From Amphritea atlantica (GTDB lineage: Bacteria; Pseudomonadota; Gammaproteobacteria; Pseudomonadales; Balneatricaceae): a stretch of 64,000 bases of DNA. Every line of letters begins with the position of its first letter. Positions within the stretch are counted from its first letter, which is position 1. Below, piece by piece: positions 9,748 to 17,717 of the stretch. The position numbers and the translations under genes were made by a program. The stretch covers positions 2,347,001 through 2,411,000 of the forward strand of contig CP073344.1 in assembly GCA_024397875.1 (NCBI GenBank), given 5' to 3'. The notes below the pieces were generated by a model. It saw only the letters and a program-made list of their open reading frames with translations. It was not told the DNA's origin and made no database searches.

Positions 9748-9870
9748 TATCTATCATTATATAAAGACAGGCAATATTTTCAGACAGAGAGCAACCTGTT
9801 CAAAGGTTAATGCGGCCGTGCTTCGTAATGAAGCACATTTTTCAAGCCTGCTAAGCAGGCTTTTTTTTTA
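9748..9870 (+). ncRNA. Putative small RNA 2 with Hfq-type 3' end
   Basis: An isolated unit between two terminators, with its own operator copy (9697) and -10-like hexamer, and no credible coding frame. Its 3' end is a hairpin GTGCTTC/GAAGCAC (9818-9836), a U-rich linker ATTTTTC, then a strong terminator hairpin with a 9-T tail. That is the usual layout of Hfq-dependent small RNAs. The predicted length is about 120 nt. Because a terminator already lies upstream, this stretch is harder to explain as tyrS 3' sequence than the first unit. Confidence 0.45.
9844..9870 (+). terminator. Rho-independent terminator
   Basis: AAGCCTGC pairs with GCAGGCTT around a TAA loop and is followed by nine T. It separates the second intergenic unit from the usp promoter. 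Confidence 0.9.
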
Positions 9871-9889
9871 AAACCTCTCAATAAGCCGG

Positions 9890-9905
9890 TCAACCATATG
9901 GTTGA
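9890..9905. promoter_or_regulatory. LuxR-type operator before usp-tctCBA
   Basis: TCAACCATATGGTTGA is a perfect 16-bp palindrome, identical to the centre of the porin operator. TAATGA at 9931-9936 lies 36 bp from its centre, and the usp start follows at 9968. Confidence 0.6.
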
Positions 9906-9967
9906 TACTCAGTCACAAAGTTTTCCTTTGTAATGAGATGTAAGAGGAATTCAACGGGAAGATTAAG

Positions 9968-10450
9968 ATGCTACCTGAGATCAACACAATTCTTTACGCA
10001 AGTGATATCAGTGAAGGCAGCAGACCTGCGTTTCGTATGGCGATCAAACAAGCGATCAATAACAACGCACAGATCGTCTTTCTTCATGCGCTTGAGCCCA
10101 TGGATGACTTTATCGAAGATTTTTTACCGGAAAATGCCTCTCTCAAGCACAAGATCCAACTGATCGAAAGCTTCAAAATACGCATTGGCATGCGCATTAA
10201 AGCGTTTCTTAAAAGTGAGCTCGAAGAAGACTTCGAACTGCCCTACCCACCCATCATTCAGGTATCTCCCGGAAAACCTGACCAGGTCATCCTGAAAGCG
10301 GCATCAAAGCTGAATGCCAGCATGATCGTTATGGGTGATCGTGAAGTCTCTTCCGTTTCCAGAGTATTTTTGGGTTCAACCGCTCAGAAAGTTATTCATC
10401 ACAGTGAAATACCTGTTTTGATTGTTCCATTAAAAAAACACACTAAATAA
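9968..10450 (+). CDS. Universal stress protein (UspA family) heading a Tct transporter operon
   Basis: Cytosolic Usp-domain protein of 160 residues. It has the typical start NTILYASDISEGSRPAFRMA and the C-terminal MGDREVSSVSRVFLGSTAQKV followed by SEIPVLIVP. The nucleotide motif normally reads G-x2-G-x9-G-S/T; here the second glycine is missing, so ATP binding may differ. GGAAGATTAAG precedes the start. The gene lies 28 bp before tctC, so it is probably co-transcribed with tctCBA. A Usp protein (TeaD) is known to tune the ectoine TRAP transporter TeaABC; by analogy this one may tune the Tct transporter. Confidence 0.9.
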   Translation: MLPEINTILYASDISEGSRPAFRMAIKQAINNNAQIVFLHALEPMDDFIEDFLPENASLKHKIQLIESFKIRIGMRIKAFLKSELEEDFELPYPPIIQVSPGKPDQVILKAASKLNASMIVMGDREVSSVSRVFLGSTAQKVIHHSEIPVLIVPLKKHTK

Positions 10451-10478
10451 AACTAAGATCCGTCCCTGAGGAATCTCT

Positions 10479-11426
10479 ATGAAGAAAATAATAAAGGTAT
10501 GTGCTCTGACTGCGCTTGCAGCAACTCCATTTATGGGTTCTGTTGCGGAAGCGTCCGACTATCCTAATCGCCCGGTAAAATTTGTAGTGCCATGGCCTCC
10601 GGGAGATCTTGAAGATATCCTGACCCGCATGGTTGCGGAGGATATGGCGAAAGAAACGGGTAAGCCTGCGACCGTCGTAAACAAACCTGGCGGTGCCGGT
10701 ATTGTAGGCGCTTCTGATGTCGCTCGCGCACGTGCAGATGGACTGACCATCGGATCTTTTGTAATCGACATTTTGACAACTCACCTGCTGTCAGGTAATG
10801 CTCCATACGAGAAAGATACCTTTGAGCCTGTTGGTATCTTCCTCGATTATCCATTTGTACTGGCGACTAAAGCTGACTCTGAGTATAACAACATTGATGA
10901 ACTGGCCAAATACTCTCAGACTCACGATATCTCTCTGGGGCACTTTGGCTATCAGGCACTGCCAACGGCAATTACATTTAAAGTGGCTGAGCAAGAGGGT
11001 ATAAAATTCTCTTCTAATGCTGCATTCGATTCGAATGACTGTTCTACACTTGCCAATGGCGATGCCGATGTCATTAACACCACCACTCAGCAAATACTGG
11101 CATGTCTTAACTCTGGCGAGGTGAAACTTCTGACCTCCCTGACCCGTGAACGCCTGAGTATCGCGCCTGACGTTGCCACACTGAATGAACAAACCGGTAT
11201 CAGTCAGACGACCTGGAACGGTCTGTTTGTGAAGAAAGGCACACCTGAAGCAGTCAAAGCACGTATCGCTGAGATCGCCCAGAAAGCCCTGTCAACCGAT
11301 CGCGTTAAAGAGATCAGTAAAACCACTGGCGCAGGTGTCTACTGGGTTGGCGGTAAAGACGCAGAGAAAGTCATCGCTGATGATTACGAAGCGGCTAAAA
11401 CACTGCTGGAATTCATGAAAGAGTAA
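10479..11426 (+). CDS. tctC: Tripartite tricarboxylate transporter substrate-binding protein TctC
   Basis: Periplasmic solute-binding protein of 315 residues (Bug/TctC family) that delivers a carboxylate to the TctAB permease. The signal peptide MKKIIKVCALTALAATPFMG ends near VAEAS. The mature start SDYPNRPVKFVVPWPPG and KPGGAGIVGASDVARA are the family's ligand-loop regions. The usual PFPPGGGTD loop reads PWPPGDLED, so the ligand may be unusual. It is the second gene of usp-tctC-tctB-tctA. A strong hairpin directly follows its stop and would help it accumulate over the permease subunits. Confidence 0.92.
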   Translation: MKKIIKVCALTALAATPFMGSVAEASDYPNRPVKFVVPWPPGDLEDILTRMVAEDMAKETGKPATVVNKPGGAGIVGASDVARARADGLTIGSFVIDILTTHLLSGNAPYEKDTFEPVGIFLDYPFVLATKADSEYNNIDELAKYSQTHDISLGHFGYQALPTAITFKVAEQEGIKFSSNAAFDSNDCSTLANGDADVINTTTQQILACLNSGEVKLLTSLTRERLSIAPDVATLNEQTGISQTTWNGLFVKKGTPEAVKARIAEIAQKALSTDRVKEISKTTGAGVYWVGGKDAEKVIADDYEAAKTLLEFMKE

Positions 11427-11434
11427 CCCGTCTC

Positions 11435-11469
11435 AGATTACAGCGGCCGCCTTACTGCCGCTGTAATCT
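11435..11469 (+). terminator. Strong intercistronic hairpin after tctC
   Basis: A perfect 13-bp stem (one arm AGATTACAGCGGC) with a 9-base loop sits between tctC and tctB. There is no T-run, so it more likely protects the tctC message than stops transcription. Confidence 0.65.
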
Positions 11470-11508
11470 ATCAGACGTCTAATAACAAAATTAACCGTGG
11501 TATTACAC

Positions 11509-12075
11509 ATGAGTAGTCAGCTGCAACATTCCTCTGACAATGATACTGAAGATTTCATGGAGCGACGCCACTATGGTATCTACTGGTGCATCCTCGCTGG
11601 TACCCTGATATTACTCTGCCTGCTGCCATTCCAGGCACCCTTAGTGCATACCAGCCGTGGTTGGTTTTTACAGCCGATGTTTGGCTCTTCTGTGGGCCTG
11701 ATCGTGCTAGCGATTTTTACATCTGTCAGAGTCATTGAGTCGATTAACAACGGTTATCTGAAACAGCTAAAACCTCTGGACGCGCTGATTGAAACCATCA
11801 GCGGCTGCCGTACAGCAGTGATATCGTCAATACTGTTTTTTGTCTATATCAATAGCCTTTCTGTGCTGGGGTTTCTGCTCTCCACACTGCTCTTTGTTAC
11901 CACTCTGCTGTGGCTGTGCCGACTTCTGGACAAAACCTGGTTCCTGGCAACACTGGGCACCCTGACCATGATGGTGCTGATTTTCCGGGTTGGCGTTAGT
12001 CTCTGGCTTCCCGATGTATGGCTGTACAGCCTGCTGCCGGACAACTGGGCTGACTTTGCTAACCAATATTTGTAA
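11509..12075 (+). CDS. tctB: Tripartite tricarboxylate transporter small membrane subunit TctB
   Basis: Inner-membrane protein of 188 residues with four hydrophobic segments (WCILAGTLILLCLLPF; SSVGLIVLAIFTSV; AVISSILFFVYINSL; LATLGTLTMMVLIF), typical of TctB in length and layout. It forms the permease with TctA. The ATG at 11509 (MSSQLQHSS) is chosen over a GTG at 11497; neither has a strong ribosome site. It follows the tctC hairpin and precedes tctA by 14 bp. Confidence 0.85.
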   Translation: MSSQLQHSSDNDTEDFMERRHYGIYWCILAGTLILLCLLPFQAPLVHTSRGWFLQPMFGSSVGLIVLAIFTSVRVIESINNGYLKQLKPLDALIETISGCRTAVISSILFFVYINSLSVLGFLLSTLLFVTTLLWLCRLLDKTWFLATLGTLTMMVLIFRVGVSLWLPDVWLYSLLPDNWADFANQYL

Positions 12076-12089
12076 GACGTGAGTTTGCT

Positions 12090-13565
12090 ATGGAAACCCT
12101 ATTATTAGGTTTACAAGAAGTTGGCACACTGAATGTGATGCTGGCCATTATTATCGGCGCACTGATCGGCGTCACTATCGGCTCAATACCGGGCCTCGAA
12201 CCTGCGGGTGTCATTGCAATCCTGTTGCCATTGAGCTTTTCAATGGAACCTCTGGCCGGTGTATCACTGCTATTAGGGGTATATGGTGGTGCCTGGTACG
12301 GCGGCGCAATCCCTGCCATTCTCATGAATACGCCAGGCACCCCGGTAGCGGTGCTGACCACCTACGACGGCTATCCGATGACGCTCCGGGGCGAGGGTAA
12401 AAAAGCGCTCTCTATCGCCTACACCTCTTCCTTTGTTGGCGGCATTATCAGTGTTCTGTCACTGGTGTTACTGGCTCCTATACTGTCTCAGATCGCCACA
12501 CTGTTTGGTTCCGCCGAATTCGCCATGCTGGCTGCCCTGGGGATGATCTTTGTCGTTCTGGCGCATCGAAAGCATGTGATTGAAGCGGCGATGATGCTGG
12601 GGCTGGGTATCTTTCTCGGCACTATCGGTATCGACCGCTCTTTCAGCACTCAGGTCTACACCTTCGATCAGGAGTGGCTGCTCAATGGGATCCCTTTGGT
12701 GCCTGCCGTTATTGGTCTGTTTGCGATGTCTCAGGCCTTTGTTCTGCTGTCAGCCCGGGGGAACGATTCCAGTGTAACCAAACTGGAAGGCGACGGAATG
12801 TTTTCCGGTTTTATGGTGCTGATAAAGCACAAAATTACGGTGATCCGCTCAGCCGCACTGGGTGTTGTCATGGGGCTGCTGCCCGGTGTCGGTGAGTTTG
12901 GCTCTCAGTTCTTCTCCTACACTCTGGCACAGAAATTCTCAAAAACACCGGAAAAGTTTGGCCAGGGGGCTCCGGAGGGACTAATCGCCTCAGAAACTTC
13001 AAACAATGCGGTAACCGCATCAGTCATGATTCCGCTGCTGGCCTTTGGTATCCCTGCGGATGCGCTGATGGCGATGCTCCTGGCAGTCTTTATGGTACAT
13101 AACTATGTGCCTGGTCCTGCTTTGTTTGCCGAACGTCCTGAATTCATTTCTGGTTTGTACATATCACTGTTTCTGATGAACATTGTGGTATTCGTCTACC
13201 TGACATTTGCAACCAAATGGATCGTTAACCTGACCCGTATCCGGGGACGCTTTATCGGTGCCTTTATACTGGTGCTGGGCTTTATCGGTAGCTATAGCCA
13301 GAATTATCAGTTCTCTGATGCCCTGATCGCACTGGGCTTTGCCATCTTTGGCTATCTGCTGCGTAGAAACGATATTCCTGCCGTGCCAATCATACTTGGA
13401 CTGGTACTGGGTCCTGTATTCCTGACACGTTTCCGTCAGGCGATGGGAGTCGCGGGCGGTGATCTGAGTATTTTTATCAGTCGCCCTATCAGCCTGACAC
13501 TGCTGTCCCTGATCGTACTATCAATCACAGTCTTCCTCTGGAGTAAGTACCGCAGATTCGGCTGA
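12090..13565 (+). CDS. tctA: Tripartite tricarboxylate transporter large membrane subunit TctA
   Basis: Large polytopic permease subunit of 491 residues with about eleven or twelve membrane segments. Family blocks include GALIGVTIGSIPGLEPAGVI, LLGVYGGAWYGGAIPAILMN with TPGTP, and LLPGVGEFGSQFFSY. The internal repeat is marked by PETSNN-type ASETSNNAVTASVMIPLLAFGIP. It couples uptake of the TctC ligand to an ion gradient. It is the last gene of the operon, and a GC-rich hairpin (13572-13600) follows. Confidence 0.93.
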   Translation: METLLLGLQEVGTLNVMLAIIIGALIGVTIGSIPGLEPAGVIAILLPLSFSMEPLAGVSLLLGVYGGAWYGGAIPAILMNTPGTPVAVLTTYDGYPMTLRGEGKKALSIAYTSSFVGGIISVLSLVLLAPILSQIATLFGSAEFAMLAALGMIFVVLAHRKHVIEAAMMLGLGIFLGTIGIDRSFSTQVYTFDQEWLLNGIPLVPAVIGLFAMSQAFVLLSARGNDSSVTKLEGDGMFSGFMVLIKHKITVIRSAALGVVMGLLPGVGEFGSQFFSYTLAQKFSKTPEKFGQGAPEGLIASETSNNAVTASVMIPLLAFGIPADALMAMLLAVFMVHNYVPGPALFAERPEFISGLYISLFLMNIVVFVYLTFATKWIVNLTRIRGRFIGAFILVLGFIGSYSQNYQFSDALIALGFAIFGYLLRRNDIPAVPIILGLVLGPVFLTRFRQAMGVAGGDLSIFISRPISLTLLSLIVLSITVFLWSKYRRFG

Positions 13566-13571
13566 ACAATT

Positions 13572-13600
13572 GCAGGCCCGGTCGCTCCGGCAGGGCCTGC
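13572..13600 (+). terminator. GC-rich hairpin after tctA
   Basis: GCAGGCCC pairs with GGGCCTGC around a 13-base loop 7 bp after the tctA stop. There is no clear T-run, so it is a weak terminator or a 3'-end protector. Confidence 0.5.
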
Positions 13601-13645
13601 CTGTAGGATACTGGTAGCGTTCAGAGAGTTACCAGAGAAATAAAG

Positions 13646-13658
13646 TTAACATATTAAT
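13646..13658. promoter_or_regulatory. TTAA-CATA-TTAAT element before the second LuxR gene
   Basis: It resembles the palindrome at 979 and lies 65-77 bp before the regulator start. It is A/T-rich, so a chance match is possible. Confidence 0.3.
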
Positions 13659-13722
13659 TTGTTTTCATTTTAAATATGCAGTAATCTCGATTAATGGTCA
13701 TTCAATAACCGGGCGATATAAA

Positions 13723-14433
13723 ATGAAAACAACTAACAGTATCTACCCTGCCGGTCTCTATAGTTTTCAGGATGAATGCATGGGTCTGCTCAAGGGTGTA
13801 CTTAACGTATCGAAAGCAGCCTCATACTTAGTCGACAACCAACGCAAGCCTATCTGCTATAAAACCTGGCATCTTCAACCGGCTATGCATCGGGAGTACC
13901 TAGAAAAATATTATAAAATTGACCCATTGCACCCGACCCGATTTATCGAGAACAATGACGCGACCGTTGTAAAAATGAACGACATGGTCTCCACACAGGA
14001 GCGCTATTACCATCCCTATTACAAAGATTTCATCTCTCCCTGGGGCGTGCAGGACATCGTGGAACTGTTTCTTCGTGTCGATAACAAACTGGTCGCAGGT
14101 TTTGCGCTGTTTATCTCCAAGCAACAGCCGGAACTGTTGAGTGAAGACCTGCGTAAAGCTCAACAGCTGCACAAGTTCATGCAGTTCTCGCTTGAGCAAA
14201 CGCTCGTGACCCCTAGACACAACCAGTTTGACGATTTCTGTAGCAACTTTCAGCTGACACCAAAAGAGCGCATGGTGGTTGAGCTGGTAAGCCAGGGGCT
14301 ACCGAATAAAACGATCGCCACTCAGCTGGACTGCAGCCTGGCAACCATCAAAACCCATCTGCAACATATCTTTGCTAAAACCGGCGTTAACAGTAAAACC
14401 GAGATCACCTCACAGCTGTATAACCAGCACTAA
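13723..14433 (+). CDS. LuxR-type transcriptional regulator (second paralogue)
   Basis: Regulator of 236 residues with a C-terminal LuxR helix-turn-helix (LTPKERMVVELV, PNKTIATQLDC, ATIKTHLQHIFAKTGV). The N-terminal half aligns with the protein encoded at 4420: YYKIDPLHPTRF, D-ATVVKMNDMVS, YYKDFISPWG and ELFLRVDNKLVAGFA match its blocks. The two therefore arose by duplication and probably sense related ligands. It lies between the Tct operon and the aminotransferase gene, both of which carry the palindromic operator. No receiver domain is seen. Confidence 0.88.
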   Translation: MKTTNSIYPAGLYSFQDECMGLLKGVLNVSKAASYLVDNQRKPICYKTWHLQPAMHREYLEKYYKIDPLHPTRFIENNDATVVKMNDMVSTQERYYHPYYKDFISPWGVQDIVELFLRVDNKLVAGFALFISKQQPELLSEDLRKAQQLHKFMQFSLEQTLVTPRHNQFDDFCSNFQLTPKERMVVELVSQGLPNKTIATQLDCSLATIKTHLQHIFAKTGVNSKTEITSQLYNQH

Positions 14434-14480
14434 AGTAAACTGACAGGCTCATGGATGAGCCCGCCTGCCTGTAACATTCA

Positions 14481-14521
14481 TATCAACCTTCTGAAGATCT
14501 ATATCAACCTTCTGGTTGATA
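14481..14521. promoter_or_regulatory. LuxR-type operator with an extra upstream half-site
   Basis: TATCAACC-TTCT-GGTTGATA fills 14502-14521 with perfect 8-base arms. A second TATCAACC at 14481-14488 lies exactly 21 bp upstream on the same helix face. TACTTA at 14544-14549 lies 35 bp from the palindrome centre, ahead of the aminotransferase start at 14636. Confidence 0.58.
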
Positions 14522-14635
14522 CCCTGATGAACAGTTCCATTCATACTTAACTCAAGCCCGTAGCACTGAATAAACCATTCAGCACTACCCCTGAATCGCT
14601 ACGGAATTAATAAAAGAATCATCCGGAGTTATGTT

Positions 14636-15976
14636 ATGAGTGAAAAATCAAAAACGTTATGGAACCCGATGGTACACCCGGGCGTCCCAGGATCACACAG
14701 CACTCTTGAAATTATCAAAGGTGACGGTAACTATGTTCAGAACCGCGAAGGTCAGTGGCTGGTTGACGGTGTGGGTGGCCTGTGGAACGTTAACGTAGGA
14801 CATAACCGGACTGAAGTTAAAGACGCTATTAAAGCCCAGCTGGACGAGCTGGAATATTTCCAGATCTTTGACGGCGTTACCCATCCACGTGTAAAAGAAC
14901 TTTCTGATCTGATCATCGATATGACCAAACCAGAAGGCATGGCCCGGGTAATGTATAGCTCCGGTGGATCTGATGCAGTAGAAACGGCACTGAAAATTTC
15001 CCGTCAATACTGGAAAGCGATTGGCCAGGCGCAACGCTATAAGTTTATCTCTCTCAAGCAGGGCTATCACGGCGTTCATTTCGGCGGTGCTTCAGTCAAT
15101 GGTAATACCGTATTCCGGACCAACTATGAGCCAGTACTGCCCGGTTGCGTCCATATCGATGCGCCATGGTTGTACCGCAACCCCTGGAACTGTGAAGACC
15201 CTGAAGAGCTTGGCCAACTCTGTGCCAAGCAACTGGAAGCCGAGATTATCTTCCAGGGTCCAGAAACCGTTGCAGCCTTTATTGCTGAGCCCGTCCAGGG
15301 TGCGGGTGGTGTTATCGTTCCTCCTGCTAACTACTGGCCGCTGATTCGCGAAGTCTGCGATAAGTACGGCGTACTGCTGATTGCAGATGAAGTGGTTACC
15401 GGGTTCGGTCGTTCCGGCAGCATGTTTGGTGTTCGTGGCTGGGGCGTTGCCGCGGATATTCAGTGCTTTGCCAAAGGTATTAACTCCGGTTACATCCCTC
15501 TGGGTGCCACTGTCGTTAACGAACGGGTTGCTAAAGGGATTGAGAGCTGTGAAAACTTTAGCGGTGCTGTGATGCACGGTTACACCTACTCGGGTCACCC
15601 GGTCGCCTGTGCCGCCGCGCTTGCTTCTTTGAAGATCGTTCAGGATGAAGACCTGCCGGGTAACGCTGCTGTTCAGGGTGCAGATCTGTTAACTAAGCTG
15701 CAAAATACAATCAGCGAATTCCCATCCGTAGGCGAAGTACGTGGTAAAGGCCTGATGGTTGCTATCGACCTGGTAACCGACAAGAAAAGCCGCACCCCTG
15801 TCGATCCGATGAGTGGCTTTGCCAACCAGATCGCTGCCGTCGCACTGCGTGAAGGTGTTATTGCCCGTCCGGTCGGCACTAAAATCATCATCTCTCCGCC
15901 GCTGACGATTGGTACAGAGGAAGTCGATAAGATGGTTGCAGCACTACTGCAGGGCTTTACCGAAGTCGACCGCTAA
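14636..15976 (+). CDS. Class III omega-amino acid:pyruvate-type aminotransferase
   Basis: PLP aminotransferase of 446 residues that would move a terminal amino group to pyruvate or an oxo acid. ADEVVTGFGRSG gives the PLP aspartate (Asp251) and CFAKGINSGYIPLG the Schiff-base lysine (Lys280). DGVGGLWNVNVGH near the N-terminus and SSGGSDAVETALK, with the phosphate-binding loop, resemble the beta-alanine/taurine:pyruvate group. It has its own LuxR-type operator, shared with the porin and the Tct operon. Its substrate is therefore likely what those import, or a product of it. A hairpin CGCCAG/CTGGCG (16007-16023) without a T-run follows. Confidence 0.88.
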   Translation: MSEKSKTLWNPMVHPGVPGSHSTLEIIKGDGNYVQNREGQWLVDGVGGLWNVNVGHNRTEVKDAIKAQLDELEYFQIFDGVTHPRVKELSDLIIDMTKPEGMARVMYSSGGSDAVETALKISRQYWKAIGQAQRYKFISLKQGYHGVHFGGASVNGNTVFRTNYEPVLPGCVHIDAPWLYRNPWNCEDPEELGQLCAKQLEAEIIFQGPETVAAFIAEPVQGAGGVIVPPANYWPLIREVCDKYGVLLIADEVVTGFGRSGSMFGVRGWGVAADIQCFAKGINSGYIPLGATVVNERVAKGIESCENFSGAVMHGYTYSGHPVACAAALASLKIVQDEDLPGNAAVQGADLLTKLQNTISEFPSVGEVRGKGLMVAIDLVTDKKSRTPVDPMSGFANQIAAVALREGVIARPVGTKIIISPPLTIGTEEVDKMVAALLQGFTEVDR

Positions 15977-16048
15977 GCACGGCTGTATTAACAGCACCAG
16001 GGGAATCGCCAGTATAACTGGCGGTCCCTCTCACCCTCATGTATTCTG

Positions 16049-16062
16049 TTAACTTATTAAGT
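16049..16062. promoter_or_regulatory. TTAA-CTTA-TTAAGT element before the MFS exporter
   Basis: It shares TTAA-N4-TTAAGT with the sites at 979 and 31031 and lies 19-32 bp before the start at 16081, where a repressor could block transcription or translation. Confidence 0.35.
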
Positions 16063-16080
16063 ATTTTTTAGTTACAGATT

Positions 16081-17277
16081 ATGCCAACAGCCACCAACAC
16101 TTCATCTGTCCAGATAAAAACCCCTGTCCTCCTCTTAGCCGGTATGGCCATTGCCAGTCCAGTGGCACTGAATGTATACGCTCCTGTCATGCCAGTGCTT
16201 GCCGAACAGTTCAACACCACTCCTTTTACCATTCAGCTGGGTTATACCTTTTACCTGCTGACACTGGCTATCGGACAACTGATCAGTGGTCCTCTGGCCG
16301 ATCGTTATGGCCGCCGCCCGGTGTTTTTCTGGGGGTTTCTGCTGCATATTATTGGGGGGCTGATCGGTATTTTTGCTTTCGAAGCGTGGCACCTGTTGCT
16401 CGCCCGTATACTTCAGGCAGCCGGTGGCTGTACCGGAATGCTGCTGGCTCGCAGTATTATTCTTGATCAACACGGTAAAGATAAAGCCGCCGGAATGCTG
16501 GGTTATATCACCATGGGAATCGCAACCGCTCAGGCAGTGGCACCCACCATTGGCGGTTATCTCAACCTGGCGGTGGGCTGGCAATCGGTATTCTGGGTTT
16601 CAATGCTACTGGGTACCGTTGTCTGGCTGGGTGCACTGTTTCGCTTACCGGAAACAGCCGGACATAAGAAAGACACTGGCAGCCTGCTCAGTAGCTTCAC
16701 CCGCTACAAAAGCGTTCTGTCTTCGCGTAGCTATATCTACTGTGCGTTGTCGGCCACGATGGCTGCCTCGGGCTTCTTCGTTTTTATGAACAGCTCCCCC
16801 TTTATCGTTGACGCCATACTGAAGGGAAACTCTGCCGATTATGGTAACTGGTTTCTGATGGTGGCCGGTGGCTTCTGGTTCGGCAGTCTGGTGGCCGGAA
16901 GAATTTCAGCGACCATCGGCACCCGGCGGATGATGCTATTCGGATGTGGCATATCAGGCGGTGGCGCGCTGTTAATGCTGGCCCTGTTTACCCTGCAGCC
17001 ACTCAGTTTTACCGCACTGTTTTTACCGATGGCCATCTTTACGTTTGGTCGCGGGCTGATTCAGCCCAATGCTCAGGCAGCAGCCGTTGCATCGACAACA
17101 GGCGCCGTCGCCACCGCAACCGGTATGCTGGGTTTCATGCAGCTGACAATCGGCTCACTGGTCGCTCAGGTGACACCTCTGCTGATTGGAATCAGTCTCC
17201 ATATGCTGCCAGCCGTTCTGGTAGGGCTGGCACTGATAGCATCGGTCTGTGCTATTAAAGGCAGTCAGAGTGAATAA
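16081..17277 (+). CDS. Bcr/CflA-type MFS efflux transporter
   Basis: Major facilitator of 398 residues with twelve predicted membrane segments. GPLADRYGRRPVFFWG is the loop 2-3 motif of the family. ARILQAAGGCTGMLLARSII and the segment TAQAVAPTIGGYL fit the drug:H+ antiporter Bcr/CflA group. It would expel drugs or metabolites. It lies downstream of the aminotransferase but is separated by a hairpin and its own TTAA element, so it is probably transcribed separately. The substrate is unknown. Confidence 0.88.
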   Translation: MPTATNTSSVQIKTPVLLLAGMAIASPVALNVYAPVMPVLAEQFNTTPFTIQLGYTFYLLTLAIGQLISGPLADRYGRRPVFFWGFLLHIIGGLIGIFAFEAWHLLLARILQAAGGCTGMLLARSIILDQHGKDKAAGMLGYITMGIATAQAVAPTIGGYLNLAVGWQSVFWVSMLLGTVVWLGALFRLPETAGHKKDTGSLLSSFTRYKSVLSSRSYIYCALSATMAASGFFVFMNSSPFIVDAILKGNSADYGNWFLMVAGGFWFGSLVAGRISATIGTRRMMLFGCGISGGGALLMLALFTLQPLSFTALFLPMAIFTFGRGLIQPNAQAAAVASTTGAVATATGMLGFMQLTIGSLVAQVTPLLIGISLHMLPAVLVGLALIASVCAIKGSQSE

Positions 17278-17343
17278 AGGTGTGCATCCCATTTGCAGAC
17301 CAGAATTCCTTAAGAAGATCAGGTATACCAATAACCCGTTAAG

Positions 17344-17652
17344 CTATCGGTTTTCAGCTTTGGTCGTTTTGATTGAATCGCTGAACTCACTTAGTTCGGT
17401 GGCACTGTATTGCGTGTGAACACGCACAGTTGAGGCTGGGTGGTAGTGTAAACCTACCCCCTCTCTGTACACCTTTGCGGGCCGAACCGGCCTCGGGCTG
17501 AATCCACCACCGCAGTTAGGACAAACATTGTTCAGCTGAAGATCAACACAGTCGCGACAAAAGGTACATTCATAACTGCAGATACAGGCCTCTGTTGAAT
17601 CCGGTGGCAGGTCTTTATCGCAACACTCGCAGTTTGGACGTAGTTCCAGCAT
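17344..17652 (-). CDS. DUF1272 cysteine-rich protein
   Basis: Small protein of 102 residues. The first 60 residues match DUF1272: LRPNCECCDKDLPPDS, then ACICSYECTFCRDCVD and NVCPNCGGGF. Paired cysteines throughout suggest structural zinc. The start at 17652 (MLELRPNCE) is the family's usual start and follows AAGGATC; an in-frame ATG eleven codons earlier is less likely. A tail of about 40 residues is variable. The function of the family is unknown. Confidence 0.85.
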   Translation of the reverse strand: MLELRPNCECCDKDLPPDSTEACICSYECTFCRDCVDLQLNNVCPNCGGGFSPRPVRPAKVYREGVGLHYHPASTVRVHTQYSATELSEFSDSIKTTKAENR

Positions 17653-17717
17653 ATAGAGATCCTTCTGAATCAGGGTAAAGCTCATAAACTAAAGCACTTA
17701 TTATTAAAACGCAGAGC

